This document shows positions 12,506 through 23,074 of a stretch of DNA of 30,380 bases, piece by piece. Each line of letters begins with the position of its first letter. The first letter of the stretch is position 1. The notes beneath the pieces were generated by a model. The model saw nothing but the letters and a program-made list of their open reading frames with translations, was not told where the DNA came from and searched no databases. Position numbers and translations under genes: made by a program. The DNA comes from Echinostoma caproni (taxonomy: Eukaryota; Platyhelminthes; Trematoda; Plagiorchiida; Echinostomatidae). The DNA is taken from the NCBI GenBank assembly GCA_900618425.1, contig UZAN01039608.1, positions 5,466-35,845 of the forward strand, in the 5' to 3' direction.

Positions 12506-13644
12506 CAAAACCCTGTGGATAACTTATTTGGTTATCATATGCATGTCGCTTCGCAGGTCGTGTGTTCGGATTTATTCACCGCTCGCCAAGATATTCCATT
12601 TATCCGATTTTTATCCTCGATATTACATAGAATAACGCTAACTGCACATCTATTATTTTTCCTATGTTGACTGTACCACCGTGAGAGAAAATTCGATGCA
12701 AAGATGTAATGAGAAAGTCGGAAGGAAATCCAATTAATCACCAAATGTCATTGAAAAATCTGTATTGATTGGTTCCTTTATTAACGATACATCATATTTT
12801 GGGGAGAATTTTGATTAAGTGATTTTACTTTAGATTTTCCTTTACTGTAAGTCAGATATGCTCTGTGCATTGTAAATTTTACTCTCCTATACGAAGCTTT
12901 GCAAACTCTGGGTGTTCTTCGGTTCTCAGTACATGAATAAAGCTGTTGAACTTTTCACTTTTATAAATGCAAAGCTACTGACGTGTGACTGAGCGGTGGT
13001 CATCAGCTCAGTTAGGGTGTACTCCACTCAATACCATCCTCCTAACATCAATTAATGGAATGCCAAAATTTCCGCAACCATTGACCATTTTGTACTCCGC
13101 AAAACATAATTGTTCGGAAATATCTATGGTAAAAGGTTAAATAATTTAGAGAAAAATTATAAGGCTTTCTTGCGCATGCCCATCTGAATATGACATCGCA
13201 TCAATATAACACAAAAAATGAAAGGTTGACAATCAGTCTGTTCTCACGGAGACTCTCAAAACTATATTTACAAAAACGGTATTTCGCTTTGCTTAAAGAG
13301 CCCGCTGATTACCGATAGTTCCCGGGATTTTAATGCCACTTAACCTTGTAGATAACTCGCAACAAGAACAACTCTCAGCAGAGGTTTACCCCCGTGAATC
13401 AATCAAAATTTATTTTCAGGGTGAGAGAGAGACTAAGGTTTTATGACACGGGTGTTGATTAGGCGAATTCAGATAAGCAAACATCTTTCAAAATCCCCGG
13501 ATAACTTGCAATAGCTTTACTATGAACTACGAGGAATTGGTGATAGTCACACCTACGTAGGTTCCAAGCTGTTTCAAACAATTTAGGTATTGATCAAGAG
13601 TTATTCTGTTAATATGAAGAAATACATGAAGCAAGAATTCAGTG
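12506..13644. other. Intergenic or intronic stretch, nothing recognised
   Basis: No supported gene. A minus-strand 69-codon frame at 12535-12744 lacks any motif. Confidence 0.5.
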
Positions 13645-14196
13645 CTAACCGTGACACACACAGTGTGATTTATTTGTATTCAAATTCATTACCAGGCCTT
13701 CCATGAAAGACGGACGAAGGGTACTGTTGGACGGCCTCAGCAATTGATGTAGCCATAGGACCCACGATGCACAATGCAAGGCACGATAGGTGTGAGAAGC
13801 AAACGTGCAACTTAAACCGGGGTGTGGGACAGTCAACACCAACCAACGTATTCTTAGGTCTGCGCGATAAGCCACAGATAAACATCAAATGCCAAATGAT
13901 TTTTCAGTTCCAGTGTGAAATTCAGGGTGCTTAAATTCACTATTCGCCACACCTGAATGAGTTAAAAAGTCATCACAGTTGCGTTTCACCATCGAGGTGC
14001 AGTATAAACGCCAACTGAGGATTCTTAGTCTAGATGGAATTGTTCTCAGCTTGGGTGAAATCTCCTTAAAACCCAGTGGCGCTCTCGGATGGGAGTAATA
14101 AACATACCGCTTGTGCTCAAACAGACTGAGTTTAAGGAATAAAACGTGATATTCGGTTTCGACAATCCTGGAAGCCATACCAAGAACGAATGCAAA
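13645..14196 (-). pseudogene. Broken minus-strand frame of unknown family
   Basis: One minus-strand frame runs from 14196 to 13645 (about 184 codons) with a single internal TGA at 13885-13887. The upstream part reads MASRIVETEYHVLFLKLSLF from 14178. The part after the stop includes LVLTVPHPGLSCTFASHTY. The segment around 13690-13860 is visibly GC-richer than its neighbours. A second minus frame over the same bases (13670-13888) is also open, which is more typical of GC-rich non-coding repeat than of a gene. I suspect a dispersed repeat or a decayed mobile-element ORF, but I cannot name it. Confidence 0.3.
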
Positions 14197-15981
14197 CTAA
14201 GAGTGCTTTACCCTAAATAAAAGAATACTCCATCTTAAGGGTCATGAGAAAAATCACCAATATAATCGTCAAATTGCTTTGCATGCACAATACTGCGTCC
14301 CGGTATGGAAAGATTTTCACGTTTCGAGGTCCCTTGTTTGTTATCCGCCTCTGCATTTAGGTTATTCGATTACAGTTACTGGTAGTGTTGAGCTCAATTG
14401 TGAGATCAAGAAGCGTTGAATCGTTTAAACACGATAACTGAACGACATATTCAACTGCAGTGAATTCGCTCCATGCCCATAAAGAAACAACACATGGATC
14501 AAGCAGCGGACAATGCCTGGACGATGATAATACAAAAGGCTTGGTTCAGAATTCAGGTTGGAATTCTAACAAAGGAGGGAGCATGCAGTTCAGACGACGA
14601 ACGGAAACACAAAACGGCACAGCTTTAGAGATGCAGTATAGAAATGCATTTCGGGAATTACCTTGAAACAGGAAATGGTTTACCAAAGGCCAAATAAAGT
14701 AGTAGTACTTTGGATTTTTGAGGAAAAATAAAAAGCACATTACAAAGTATCCCGAACTGAATACGGAAAAATGAAAATGTTTTTTCAGGTTTACTTTTTG
14801 TTTATAATCAAGTCATATTTTATGCAAAAATGATAACCGAATATACGGTTAGCATATTTTGATCGCAGCAACGGCAACCAAACGTCTTATGACAATCATG
14901 GCAACCAAAATGAATATAGTCTAATACCAAATACGCTTGTTTCAGTAATCTGAAAGTAAAGTGAATTTTGACGTGTACCCACAGCGCAATAGTTGACCAT
15001 ATGAAATTGGAATTACTTGATGTTTCCTATTTGAAAAGACAATTGTTATAATGAAAATCAACAACGGTGTTTGGCAAATAACCACAAGTTCAATATTATT
15101 GCAATCAAAACGATAATCTTAATAAAAGCGCAAGATATCTCAGTGAGTTCCACAAGAGATCATGGGTGTACATTAGTCGGATATGGTTCACCAAACAGGA
15201 ATAGAAACGGGAGAAATTTAATGATTTTAGTGTAACGATGGGCAAGTCAATATCTAGTACACCATAGATTGTAAAGGCATTAATGTCACAAAGCCCTGTC
15301 ACTCGTGAAGCTAAGCTATCGCGGATTGACTATGCTAGTACCACACTTCTTCACTGGACTCCTATGTTCTCTCGATTTAATTCTTATATCAAGAAATAAA
15401 CGATTTGATTTCCTGTTGGATCGTGCGCTACCTATAAAAGCCCAATATGAAAAGAACCCGCTTTTTCTTTCGACCATCTCACCAAACAAAATGGACAGAT
15501 GGAACAGCCCACTGTTTCGGGCACTCAGAACTAAACGGAAAATGTACATATTAGGCTGCACAGCTTTTTGTGTAAGGGCAACATCGTTGAACCATTGTGC
15601 CTCATTTAAGTAAACTGGAAATGTCCGACTTTGATGTGTGCACTTGTTCTCTAACCTTTTCTATCCGACGTTTCAACGCTTCACAGTGTGATGCCTAAAA
15701 TCATTCTGTTATAACGATTGCACATAAATTAGAATCCGGACATTCTGTGCAACAATTGAGATCATTGTTTGGCAGCGTCTGTTTTCACGTTGATTCGGAA
15801 AATGGCAAGCATGTTATCGCACGACTTAGCGCATTATGGTGTTTGATGTGAAGGTGAAACAAATGAGAGCTCTTAACCGTCGTGTGCGCCAAAAAGACCT
15901 ACTTTTCTAAATTGCTATAACGAAAACAAGAAAATAACGTGTATGTAATGAATTCTATATTCCTAAAGTTATTTTTTTCAG
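14197..15981. other. Intergenic or intronic stretch, no supported gene
   Basis: The 102-codon plus frame at 15305-15613 is mirrored by an 81-codon minus frame and shows no domain. A polypyrimidine-CAG acceptor-like site occurs near 14789 without an open exon after it. Confidence 0.45.
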
Positions 15982-16019
15982 GTGAACATACATTGGGGTC
16001 AGCCGTTTCATGTTGGCTA
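15982..16019 (+). other. Candidate 38-base micro-exon
   Basis: A T-rich tract ending in TTTTTTTCAG (15972-15981) is followed by 38 bases and then GTAAGA (16020-16025). These are a good acceptor and a good donor. One phase is open across the segment (EHTLGSAVSCWL). The length is not a multiple of three. Flukes are known for micro-exon genes, but no neighbouring exon is recognised, so chance is the main alternative. Confidence 0.2.
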
Positions 16020-16630
16020 GTAAGATAACCTCAGGTTATAGTATACAAAAACACGGGGTCCCTGACAAACAACAACACGGGATGCCTTAAGTTAGAAAAG
16101 AATGAGCTCAGAAAACACAACCCAAAATCCATTCGGAGCTGAAAACGGCTCAACTGTTCGCAGTCACTGCCGAACATTTATCAAGCTAGTCTGATGCTGT
16201 GTTAAATAATTCAATCAGCACACCACTGCACAGGGAGAGAAACAAATAGTTCTGATTGGTCGGAAACTAAACAATGCATCCGATCCTTTCGTGGATGGAT
16301 GATAATGCATAATTTACAGTTGCGTTTGGTAAGTAACCGGGAAACTAAATTAGACAACGAAACGATAAATGAATGCGGCAGAGGAACTCATTACGCCTAA
16401 CATTGAACCAATAGATAAGTTGGAGGTTACGGGATGAATTCGCTTCTAGATGACATAATTTTGTCGAGTTATCAAATGATTTAGGAAATTTATTTTTTAA
16501 CTTTCCAGAAACAATGCTTTCGTGAACCTGTTTTTCGGAAACGCATTTATTCCTCAACTTATTAAATAGGATTTCTTTTATATGAATAAAACCAACGGCG
16601 CAATACTGAGAAATTAATTAGACACTGCAG
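16020..16630. other. Spacer upstream of the PLE, nothing recognised
   Basis: AT-rich, with no motif or open frame of note. Confidence 0.5.
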
Positions 16631-16644
16631 ACAATATTTGATTG
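16631..16644 (+). repeat. Target-site duplication, left copy
   Basis: ACAATATTTGATTG here matches ACAATATTTCATTG at 17802-17815 in 13 of 14 positions, in direct orientation on the outer flanks of the PLE. PLEs are known to make target-site duplications of variable length. About 48 bases separate this copy from the start of arm homology, compatible with the extra terminal tail often seen on one side of PLE insertions. Confidence 0.6.
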
Positions 16645-16692
16645 ACGAAGTAGTGAAAATCGGTTCTCATAGCTCGGGTGAACTAAATTCTG

Positions 16693-16938
16693 TTTCGCCT
16701 GTTCACCGAGCTTGGCAATTTGTTTGCAAACATTTTATCACCAGCCGAGGTGACATCATCGGTGCTTGTGAAGTGGCAGTCTTCTGCCTGTGTCCGTTCG
16801 TTTATATATGTGTTCTTCTCCATCGACCAATGTTGTTGGGTGCGAGGTTGGTAGGGGAGGTGGCTGTCCATCCGTCCTGATTGCGGTTTCGGTCCGTTCT
16901 CAGGTCACGCCGTGACCGTTTTTTNTGAGTTGCATTGG
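16693..16938 (-). repeat. PLE terminal arm, left (inverted)
   Basis: The reverse complement of this segment matches the right arm base for base over most of its length, for example GAGCTTGGCAATTTGTTTGC against GAGCTTGGTAATTTGTTTGC. Two gaps explain the whole length difference. Forty-seven bases present in the right arm (about 17602-17648) are missing next to TTGT|TGGG near 16839. A further 18 bases are replaced by the single N at 16925. Near the inner end is the palindrome GGTCACGcCGTGACC (16903-16917). Confidence 0.9.
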
Positions 16939-17024
16939 TGTGTTAGTGTAGCCGTTGAGAGCACATAATATGAGGAGATATCTTTCTTCTTTCTTTTTGA
17001 ATATGTCGGTGCTGCAGTGTTTGA

Positions 17025-17543
17025 ACTCTAACCCAAAGAAAGAAAGAAACAGCAGACGGAGAATCGGGAACAAGAACTACCCTGCCCTACATCAAGGACG
17101 TTTCGGAAATGACGGCAAGACTGCTCAGATCATATGGCCTCCAAAACGCCCACAAACCTACCGCCTGTCTAAGGAGAGTTCTGTCAAAACCAAAGGAGAA
17201 AACAATGGAGAAGGACAAGAGCATTGTTATCTACAAAATAAATTGCAAGAATTGCTCAAAACACTACATCGGACAAACTGGGAGAAAACTGTCCAGAAGC
17301 ATCCGTGAACACTAAGCGGCAGTCAGGAGACATGACCCACTATCTTTGAGTTCCCTCCATGAAGATCAGGAAGGACATCAGTTTGACTTCGCTTCAGTGA
17401 AAATTATCGACCAAGCTCGGTCAAAACACGCCAGAGAATTTCTCGAGGCTTGGCACTCCTCAAGCAACCCAATCAACAGGCCCATTNCCAATGCAACTCA
17501 AGGATCAAATGACGCAATAAAAAACGGTCACGGCGTGACCTGA
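17025..17543 (+). pseudogene. PLE connector and GIY-YIG endonuclease, nonsense-interrupted
   Basis: Frame 3 is open from 17025 to TGA at 17541-17543, except for one in-frame TAA at 17313-17315 just after IREH. The PLE connector comes first (TRTTLPYIKDVSE near 17070-17108, then YGLQNAHKP and LRRVLSKPK). The GIY-YIG nuclease follows: VIYKINCKNC, then HYIGQTGRKL with YIG at 17265-17273 and the conserved Arg. After the stop come HQFDF and REFLEAWHSS, the latter carrying the likely catalytic Glu. In PLEs this nuclease nicks DNA for target-primed reverse transcription. The TAA replaces a position usually Gln or Lys and is one substitution from CAA. An N at 17487 makes one codon unreadable. The frame terminates inside the right arm. 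No RT domain precedes it. Confidence 0.85.
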
Positions 17544-17797
17544 GAACGGACCGAAACCGCAATCAGGACGGATGGACAACCACCTCCCCTACCAACCTCG
17601 CACCCACGCACCAGTTTAACAACGGACCCAAACGAACACAATGAGGACAAGGGACAACAATGGTCGGTGGAGAAGAACACATATATAAACGAACGGACAC
17701 AAGCAGAAGACTGCCACTTCACAAGCACCGATGATGTCACCTCGGCTGGTGATAAAACGTTTGCAAACAAATTACCAAGCTCGGCGAACAAGCGAAA
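17488..17797 (+). repeat. PLE terminal arm, right
   Basis: This is the longer and better preserved arm (310 bases). It contains the last codons and stop of the endonuclease frame, the palindrome GGTCACGgCGTGACC (17526-17540), and the hammerhead-like core (17725-17764). Its inverted match at 16693-16938 is described there. Because the arm is open in one frame (17667-17867), a frame search returns a 66-codon product that should not be taken as a gene. Confidence 0.9.
17725..17764 (+). ncRNA. Degenerate hammerhead-ribozyme-like motif in PLE arm
   Basis: Hammerhead ribozymes are documented in PLE terminal repeats. Here a core CCGATGA (17728-17734, consensus CTGATGA) is followed by a stem GTCACC/GGTGAT (17736-17741 with 17748-17753) and then AAAAC in place of GAAAC. 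Next comes the short palindrome ACGT (17757-17760) that could form an intermolecular stem III, as in minimal dimeric types. A 3-bp stem I, GCA (17725-17727) with TGC (17762-17764), closes the fold. Two core positions differ from consensus and one extra T follows the core, so activity is unlikely. The left arm carries the same motif on the minus strand with the same core changes. Confidence 0.4.
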
Positions 17798-17801
17798 TAA
17801 A

Positions 17802-17815
17802 ACAATATTTCATTG
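17802..17815 (+). repeat. Target-site duplication, right copy
   Basis: ACAATATTTCATTG lies five bases outside the right arm. It is the direct partner of the copy at 16631-16644, with one mismatch. Confidence 0.6.
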
Positions 17816-18446
17816 CAACGACGCTAACTCAACAACACACGACATAAGCAAATGGTTTTACTCTTAGATGGATAAGTTGAATAAACCAACATTTGAAAAG
17901 GTTAAAAAAATAAACTTCAGCTGCATACAAATTTAATATGTGTTGAACGGGTACAATTATTCAATGTTCAGCAAGTATAAGTTTCTCCGTGAACAAAACG
18001 TTACTGATCAGAACGCACAAAAGGATCTGGGAAAGGCAACCAGTCCTATTTTGCCAGCAACAATTTCAGTGTGTTAAGATCAATCACGATCAGATTCAAA
18101 AGGAACACCCAAACAATTCCTAACGTTCTTGCCCAGTATTTCATCATTTGTTGCATGTTCAGATATAAATGAACAACAGTTGAAATCATTATTTGCAATG
18201 AAGGCCAAGGATAGTTGAACTGGGCATACAACACAAATAGATTTCTTTGGTTTGTGATTGGCTGGAACTAGACACGAGATTAGCAATATCGTCAATAATT
18301 TTTTAAGCTTGAAAAAGGTAAAGTAATGTCATTGGAATGAACTTTGAAATAAGATGTGATACTCGCTTGTTGTACTACAAAGTTGTTGAGCAGCGTCAGT
18401 ATTTCGGGTGCAAATATTTGATCTCTCAACTTACCTAAATTGCGAA
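17816..18446. other. Spacer between PLE and assembly gap
   Basis: Two overlapping minus-strand frames (18046-18295) have no motif. No repeat was recognised up to the gap edge. Confidence 0.45.
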
Positions 18447-19390
18447 NNNNNNNNNNNNNNNNNNNNNNNNNNNNNNNNNNNNNNNNNNNNNNNNNNNNNN
18501 NNNNNNNNNNNNNNNNNNNNNNNNNNNNNNNNNNNNNNNNNNNNNNNNNNNNNNNNNNNNNNNNNNNNNNNNNNNNNNNNNNNNNNNNNNNNNNNNNNNN
18601 NNNNNNNNNNNNNNNNNNNNNNNNNNNNNNNNNNNNNNNNNNNNNNNNNNNNNNNNNNNNNNNNNNNNNNNNNNNNNNNNNNNNNNNNNNNNNNNNNNNN
18701 NNNNNNNNNNNNNNNNNNNNNNNNNNNNNNNNNNNNNNNNNNNNNNNNNNNNNNNNNNNNNNNNNNNNNNNNNNNNNNNNNNNNNNNNNNNNNNNNNNNN
18801 NNNNNNNNNNNNNNNNNNNNNNNNNNNNNNNNNNNNNNNNNNNNNNNNNNNNNNNNNNNNNNNNNNNNNNNNNNNNNNNNNNNNNNNNNNNNNNNNNNNN
18901 NNNNNNNNNNNNNNNNNNNNNNNNNNNNNNNNNNNNNNNNNNNNNNNNNNNNNNNNNNNNNNNNNNNNNNNNNNNNNNNNNNNNNNNNNNNNNNNNNNNN
19001 NNNNNNNNNNNNNNNNNNNNNNNNNNNNNNNNNNNNNNNNNNNNNNNNNNNNNNNNNNNNNNNNNNNNNNNNNNNNNNNNNNNNNNNNNNNNNNNNNNNN
19101 NNNNNNNNNNNNNNNNNNNNNNNNNNNNNNNNNNNNNNNNNNNNNNNNNNNNNNNNNNNNNNNNNNNNNNNNNNNNNNNNNNNNNNNNNNNNNNNNNNNN
19201 NNNNNNNNNNNNNNNNNNNNNNNNNNNNNNNNNNNNNNNNNNNNNNNNNNNNNNNNNNNNNNNNNNNNNNNNNNNNNNNNNNNNNNNNNNNNNNNNNNNN
19301 NNNNNNNNNNNNNNNNNNNNNNNNNNNNNNNNNNNNNNNNNNNNNNNNNNNNNNNNNNNNNNNNNNNNNNNNNNNNNNNNNNNNNNNNNN
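18447..19390. other. Assembly gap, 944 Ns
   Basis: This is an uninterrupted run of N. Open frames drawn across it are artefacts. The PLE-type tail starting directly at its right edge suggests the missing bases include the body of that repeat. Confidence 0.98.
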
Positions 19391-19496
19391 GGTGAGCATT
19401 CGTCTGCTCAACCCCCCTCTGTGTGCCCAAAAACAATTTGTGCAAGCGCTAAAGCTTCCCTGGCCCACCCCCCTAAACAAACCGCATCGTGAGTAA
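19391..19496 (+). pseudogene. C-terminal tail of a second PLE-type protein
   Basis: Frame 3 reads VSIRLLNPPLCAQKQFVQAL followed by KLPWP and stops at TAG/TAA-rich sequence after 19491. The pattern IR....P.LC.QK.FV..L.LPWP is one I associate with the extreme C-terminus of PLE-type endonuclease proteins in flukes, after the GIY-YIG domain. It is a different lineage from the element at 16.6-17.8 kb, whose end is unrelated. The N-terminal part is hidden by the gap, so whether the copy is intact cannot be judged. The family call rests on memory of the motif. Confidence 0.5.
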
Positions 19497-22400
19497 TCTC
19501 GATGATCGGATGAGTGGACAAACAAACATGTGATCGTAGAGAGCCCGATTTCCGGTCTCACGGTGCAATCGTTCTTAGTAATCTGTTTTTATTTAATTTT
19601 ATTTTCCCATGACAATTTTATTCCCAAGTAGTGATATATATTAAGATGTATTGACATGAATACGATTCTCTGAAAACGAGCTTGTTCGCCAATCTGTTGT
19701 TTTGTTTGAAATGTGCTCTGTGGGATTATTTCAACAATATACTTGTATATATATTTTTTTCTAGCAGTTACATAAAAATATGAACAAAATTCATCAAATA
19801 GAGAAAATCCTGTTTTATCATATAATTTGGAAAATTACTCGGTGGATGGCAAAAGTGACCTGAGCGCATTGTAGAGTTGCTTGTCTAGTTAATTTAAAGT
19901 TCATCGAACTGAAGGATTTTGTCAAGTACTTTGTGTTTTACGTCAACAGTATATGCTCTCCGGACTACATGGCGAACGAAATCTCTCCAATAACTGTTAT
20001 TCACAATCGTTCATACAAAATCACCCTATTCTGAAGAACCAAGGTTCTAACAGTACCATTGGACAACCACCTATCTACTCTCTGCTTTCTAGGGTGATTA
20101 GAGTGGTAAACGTTTGCAGGAGGTTGCGATACCAAGTTTAGCCGTATATCTTGTACAGACTTCAACAACCGACCGATGCTTCCACTAAACCTTATCAAGA
20201 AACAGTCATCGGTCTCCTCCTTATTAATAGACTGTCTCTTTAACTGATCATGTTCGGCACTCCTGAATGATAATAAACTTTTCGAAAACAATCAAATTAT
20301 GCTGGAATAAATTTTAAGAGTTATAAGATGGCGATCTTGCAAATATTATATCCTTCCGATCACTGGACTACCAATGTTTAGCAAAGACGTTTATGAGGTC
20401 TACAATCACTCCTTTTTCCGTCTTACTTTAAGGTAACAAAATACTTTATTCAGTTCAGATATAACTGAGATTTGTGTTGCCCTTTCATCGGAAAGAAAAG
20501 TTATTTATCTTTACCAAACTTATTTTTAGAAAAATGATTTCATCTACCCGAGTAGAAAAACCTTTGTAAAAATTTAATTGCTTTTCGCTTTTAAGGTAGA
20601 CTAATACGAGTTGTTTTCATATATTTCATGATTCTCAAATTTCGTTCAAAAGCAACTTATAAACTTTTGTTTCTTTGTTGTATGAGTCTTCAACATATCA
20701 CATAAAACTCACCTCCCATATTATGCTCTTCGGAGAAACTTCAACTACAGTGATCTTTGTTATATGAGAGCATTTATATGTCGATAGTTTAATTCGCATT
20801 CATTCTTCATGTGGACTTAGTTCATCACGCCAAACAGTCCGAAATGCCTACGTGTACACATTTCAGTCAGGAGACGTTTCATTCGAAATCGGGAATTCAT
20901 CCAGGAGTAATTAAGAATTAATGCTTGTCGTCGACTGAAATGGAATATAACCCATGGGTCCAACGCTAAAATATCAAACTTTACTCTTTTCCTACGACCA
21001 AGTCAATGCAGAACTGTTTTTTTTCAACCCCAGGCCAAAGGGCAGTTGTTGGTATGCAATCATAACGTAACGCACTAAAGCATAAGATGGGGGTGTGTTG
21101 TACGCCAATTTTTGAATCCTTATACGGAGTACACCGCCAGATGTAATACGGAAATTTATTAAACAAGTATTTACAACCAGCAGGTACAAACACAATTTAC
21201 TTCTTAACCCAGTTCCGTACTTAGGAACATCATATAAGTAACGTTAATACATTTGCGATAAAGCCAATTAGTGTGTTACATACATTTATTTATCAACCGA
21301 TCCATAAATAAGAAGTTTTTACTCAATTAGATGTATATTTTGAAAAACATCGGTTGACATTACGCACTGCAACATGAAGCGAACTGTAAACCTGCATTTT
21401 CTGGGCTGTTGCATTTCGTGACCTCCCTGAAATTGGTGAAAAGATTTATTCTGCACTGTGTTCCCCGCACTCATCCTCTCGCATTCATCCATTTTTTCAG
21501 CAATTCGTTAAACTCGCACAATAGGATTCCTTAAGAATTCTGAAGCAAAATCATTATTCTCAATGAGATCAGACTTTCAAAAGCACACAGAAATACGATT
21601 ATCCTAGGCAACCATGGGAGCCGGTTAATATTAATATGTGGTCATGCAACTCGAATAAACGGATACTTGCATAACATTTGTTCATTCGTTTATGAAGAAT
21701 GTTTTAGGAATTGAAGTTTATTTGGATTCCTTCTCCTTTCACATAGAATTTTGACTAATTCCTATCTTAAAAAATCTCAAAAGAATTCTGTCATCCCAAA
21801 TGTGGTTTATGTCATTGCCCCTCGGGATAGCAAACGTCAAACTGTCCTTTTATTCTGTTGCTCGGAATTTGTTTTCGTTTTCTATCAACAAAATTTGCAA
21901 CCATCCATATGTTCAGTTGCATTTTGCTTTGCCGTATACATTGCACTTATCTTGCGAATCTGTGCTATGATCACGTGTAATCATAGAAACGTGTTCAATT
22001 TTTTGTAGTAAATTTCGACATTTGAAACAATACAAACGTGAAACATTTGGCAAAAATCAGTCAGGAAGAACCCTTCACGTGTAGTTCGTTACTGCGTCAG
22101 TCGAATCGAATCAACTTTGTGCGAACATCAAGTCTTGATACACCCAGAAAAATAAAAGAACGTTACCAAGAATTCAAACTATTTAACTACAGACGTGCAA
22201 GAAAAGGTCATTATATCCATGTTTCCTTGCAACTTTCTTGTCAATTACAAGTATTAACAAGCAAAAACAGGAAGAACGAAATTTGTAATACACATTAGTC
22301 AAGATCGCAACAAAACATTCTAAGCTCGTGAAATGTTCTTTCTTCATGAATCAGATCCCATTACGCTCTTCAGTTGACGTGCTAATTTTTTTTTCTCACG

Positions 22401-23055
22401 TTACGTTTCTCACGTTTCATTACTAAATTGTTTTCGACCGATTCAGAAAAACCATCTGGAAACAAAAAGCAACCACTAGAATATTCGGTGCAGGCAACCA
22501 CTTTTATGCACACATTTTATTTCGTTTTCCAAAATACTTTCAGTTACTAATCACCGCCTAATGTCTGTCAATACGACAACGTTTGGCACTGGTGGGAAGT
22601 GTACGATTCGAGCTGGCAATCGATTAGTAGTTAAGTCAAAATGATCGTTCAACCTCAAATGTTCGCAGATGAGTAGAATTATTGGAGTCTGATCCATGCC
22701 CAATAGCAATAGAAATACATAACGATGCATAAACGAGCCTAATACAGAACGGGGTAGCCCTCCCCCCCACTTTGATGCATTTGTATCACATAATGATGAT
22801 GCAAAGAACAGTTAAATGATTAATGCAATATTTTGGGTATAGAATCACTAAATTGACTGTGTCCAATAGGACCACTGTTTGTTCATTTGGGCTTCCGTTT
22901 TTTTCCTTCAGTTCAATCAGTTTTGTAAACATCTATAATTAAATGTTTTAACCGAAATTACCAATTTGAATTTTTTACAATACTTCCAATCATTTTTAAT
23001 GTCATTTCAATTTCACATGAATATCTGATTGGCCCACAACAAGCAAATCGTCCGC
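19497..23055. other. Intergenic or intronic stretch, no supported gene
   Basis: Short chance frames on both strands. The largest (20001-20291 minus, 96 codons) is opposed by a 62-codon plus frame and lacks motifs. Acceptor-like tracts ending in CAG occur near 21500 and 22912 without convincing exons. A C-run (CCCTCCCCCCC) is present near 22758-22769. Confidence 0.45.
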
Positions 23056-23074
23056 AATGAACGCGGCGTTCATT
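23056..23074. other. Perfect 9-bp inverted repeat around one base
   Basis: AATGAACGC and GCGTTCATT flank a single G. The stem extends by a further C-G pair (23055/23075), a G-T pair and another C-G pair (23053/23077). As a hairpin it would lose the central bases to the loop. No neighbouring gene explains it. Confidence 0.55.

Larger units (their letters stand above)
16645..17801 (+). mobile_element. Internally deleted Penelope-like element
   Basis: The element is bounded by a 14-bp imperfect direct repeat and has arms in inverted orientation (16693-16938 and 17488-17797). The interior is about 550 bases and holds the connector and GIY-YIG endonuclease coding region. The reverse transcriptase that should precede the connector is absent: only ~86 bases lie between the left arm and the open frame. 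A complete PLE is usually several times longer, so this is a deleted, non-autonomous copy. Two isolated Ns at arm junctions leave part of the structure open to assembly error. The GIY-YIG type, with REFLEAWHSSSNPINR near its end, resembles PLEs with a CxxC-containing endonuclease common in animals. Confidence 0.85.

Noticed and set aside
15305..15613. 102-codon plus frame opposed by an 81-codon minus frame
   Set aside because: Mutually overlapping frames with no motif on either strand. Likely chance.
17667..17867. 66-codon frame over the right PLE arm, and its counterpart 16683-16871
   Set aside because: Both are translations of the terminal arms themselves and their inverted match reflects the repeat, not a conserved protein.
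18408..19561. Long open frames of 336-376 codons on both strands
   Set aside because: They are created by the run of N. Only the codons from 19391 onward carry sequence information.
20001..20291. 96-codon minus frame
   Set aside because: No recognisable domain or splice context, and an opposing open frame covers the same bases.
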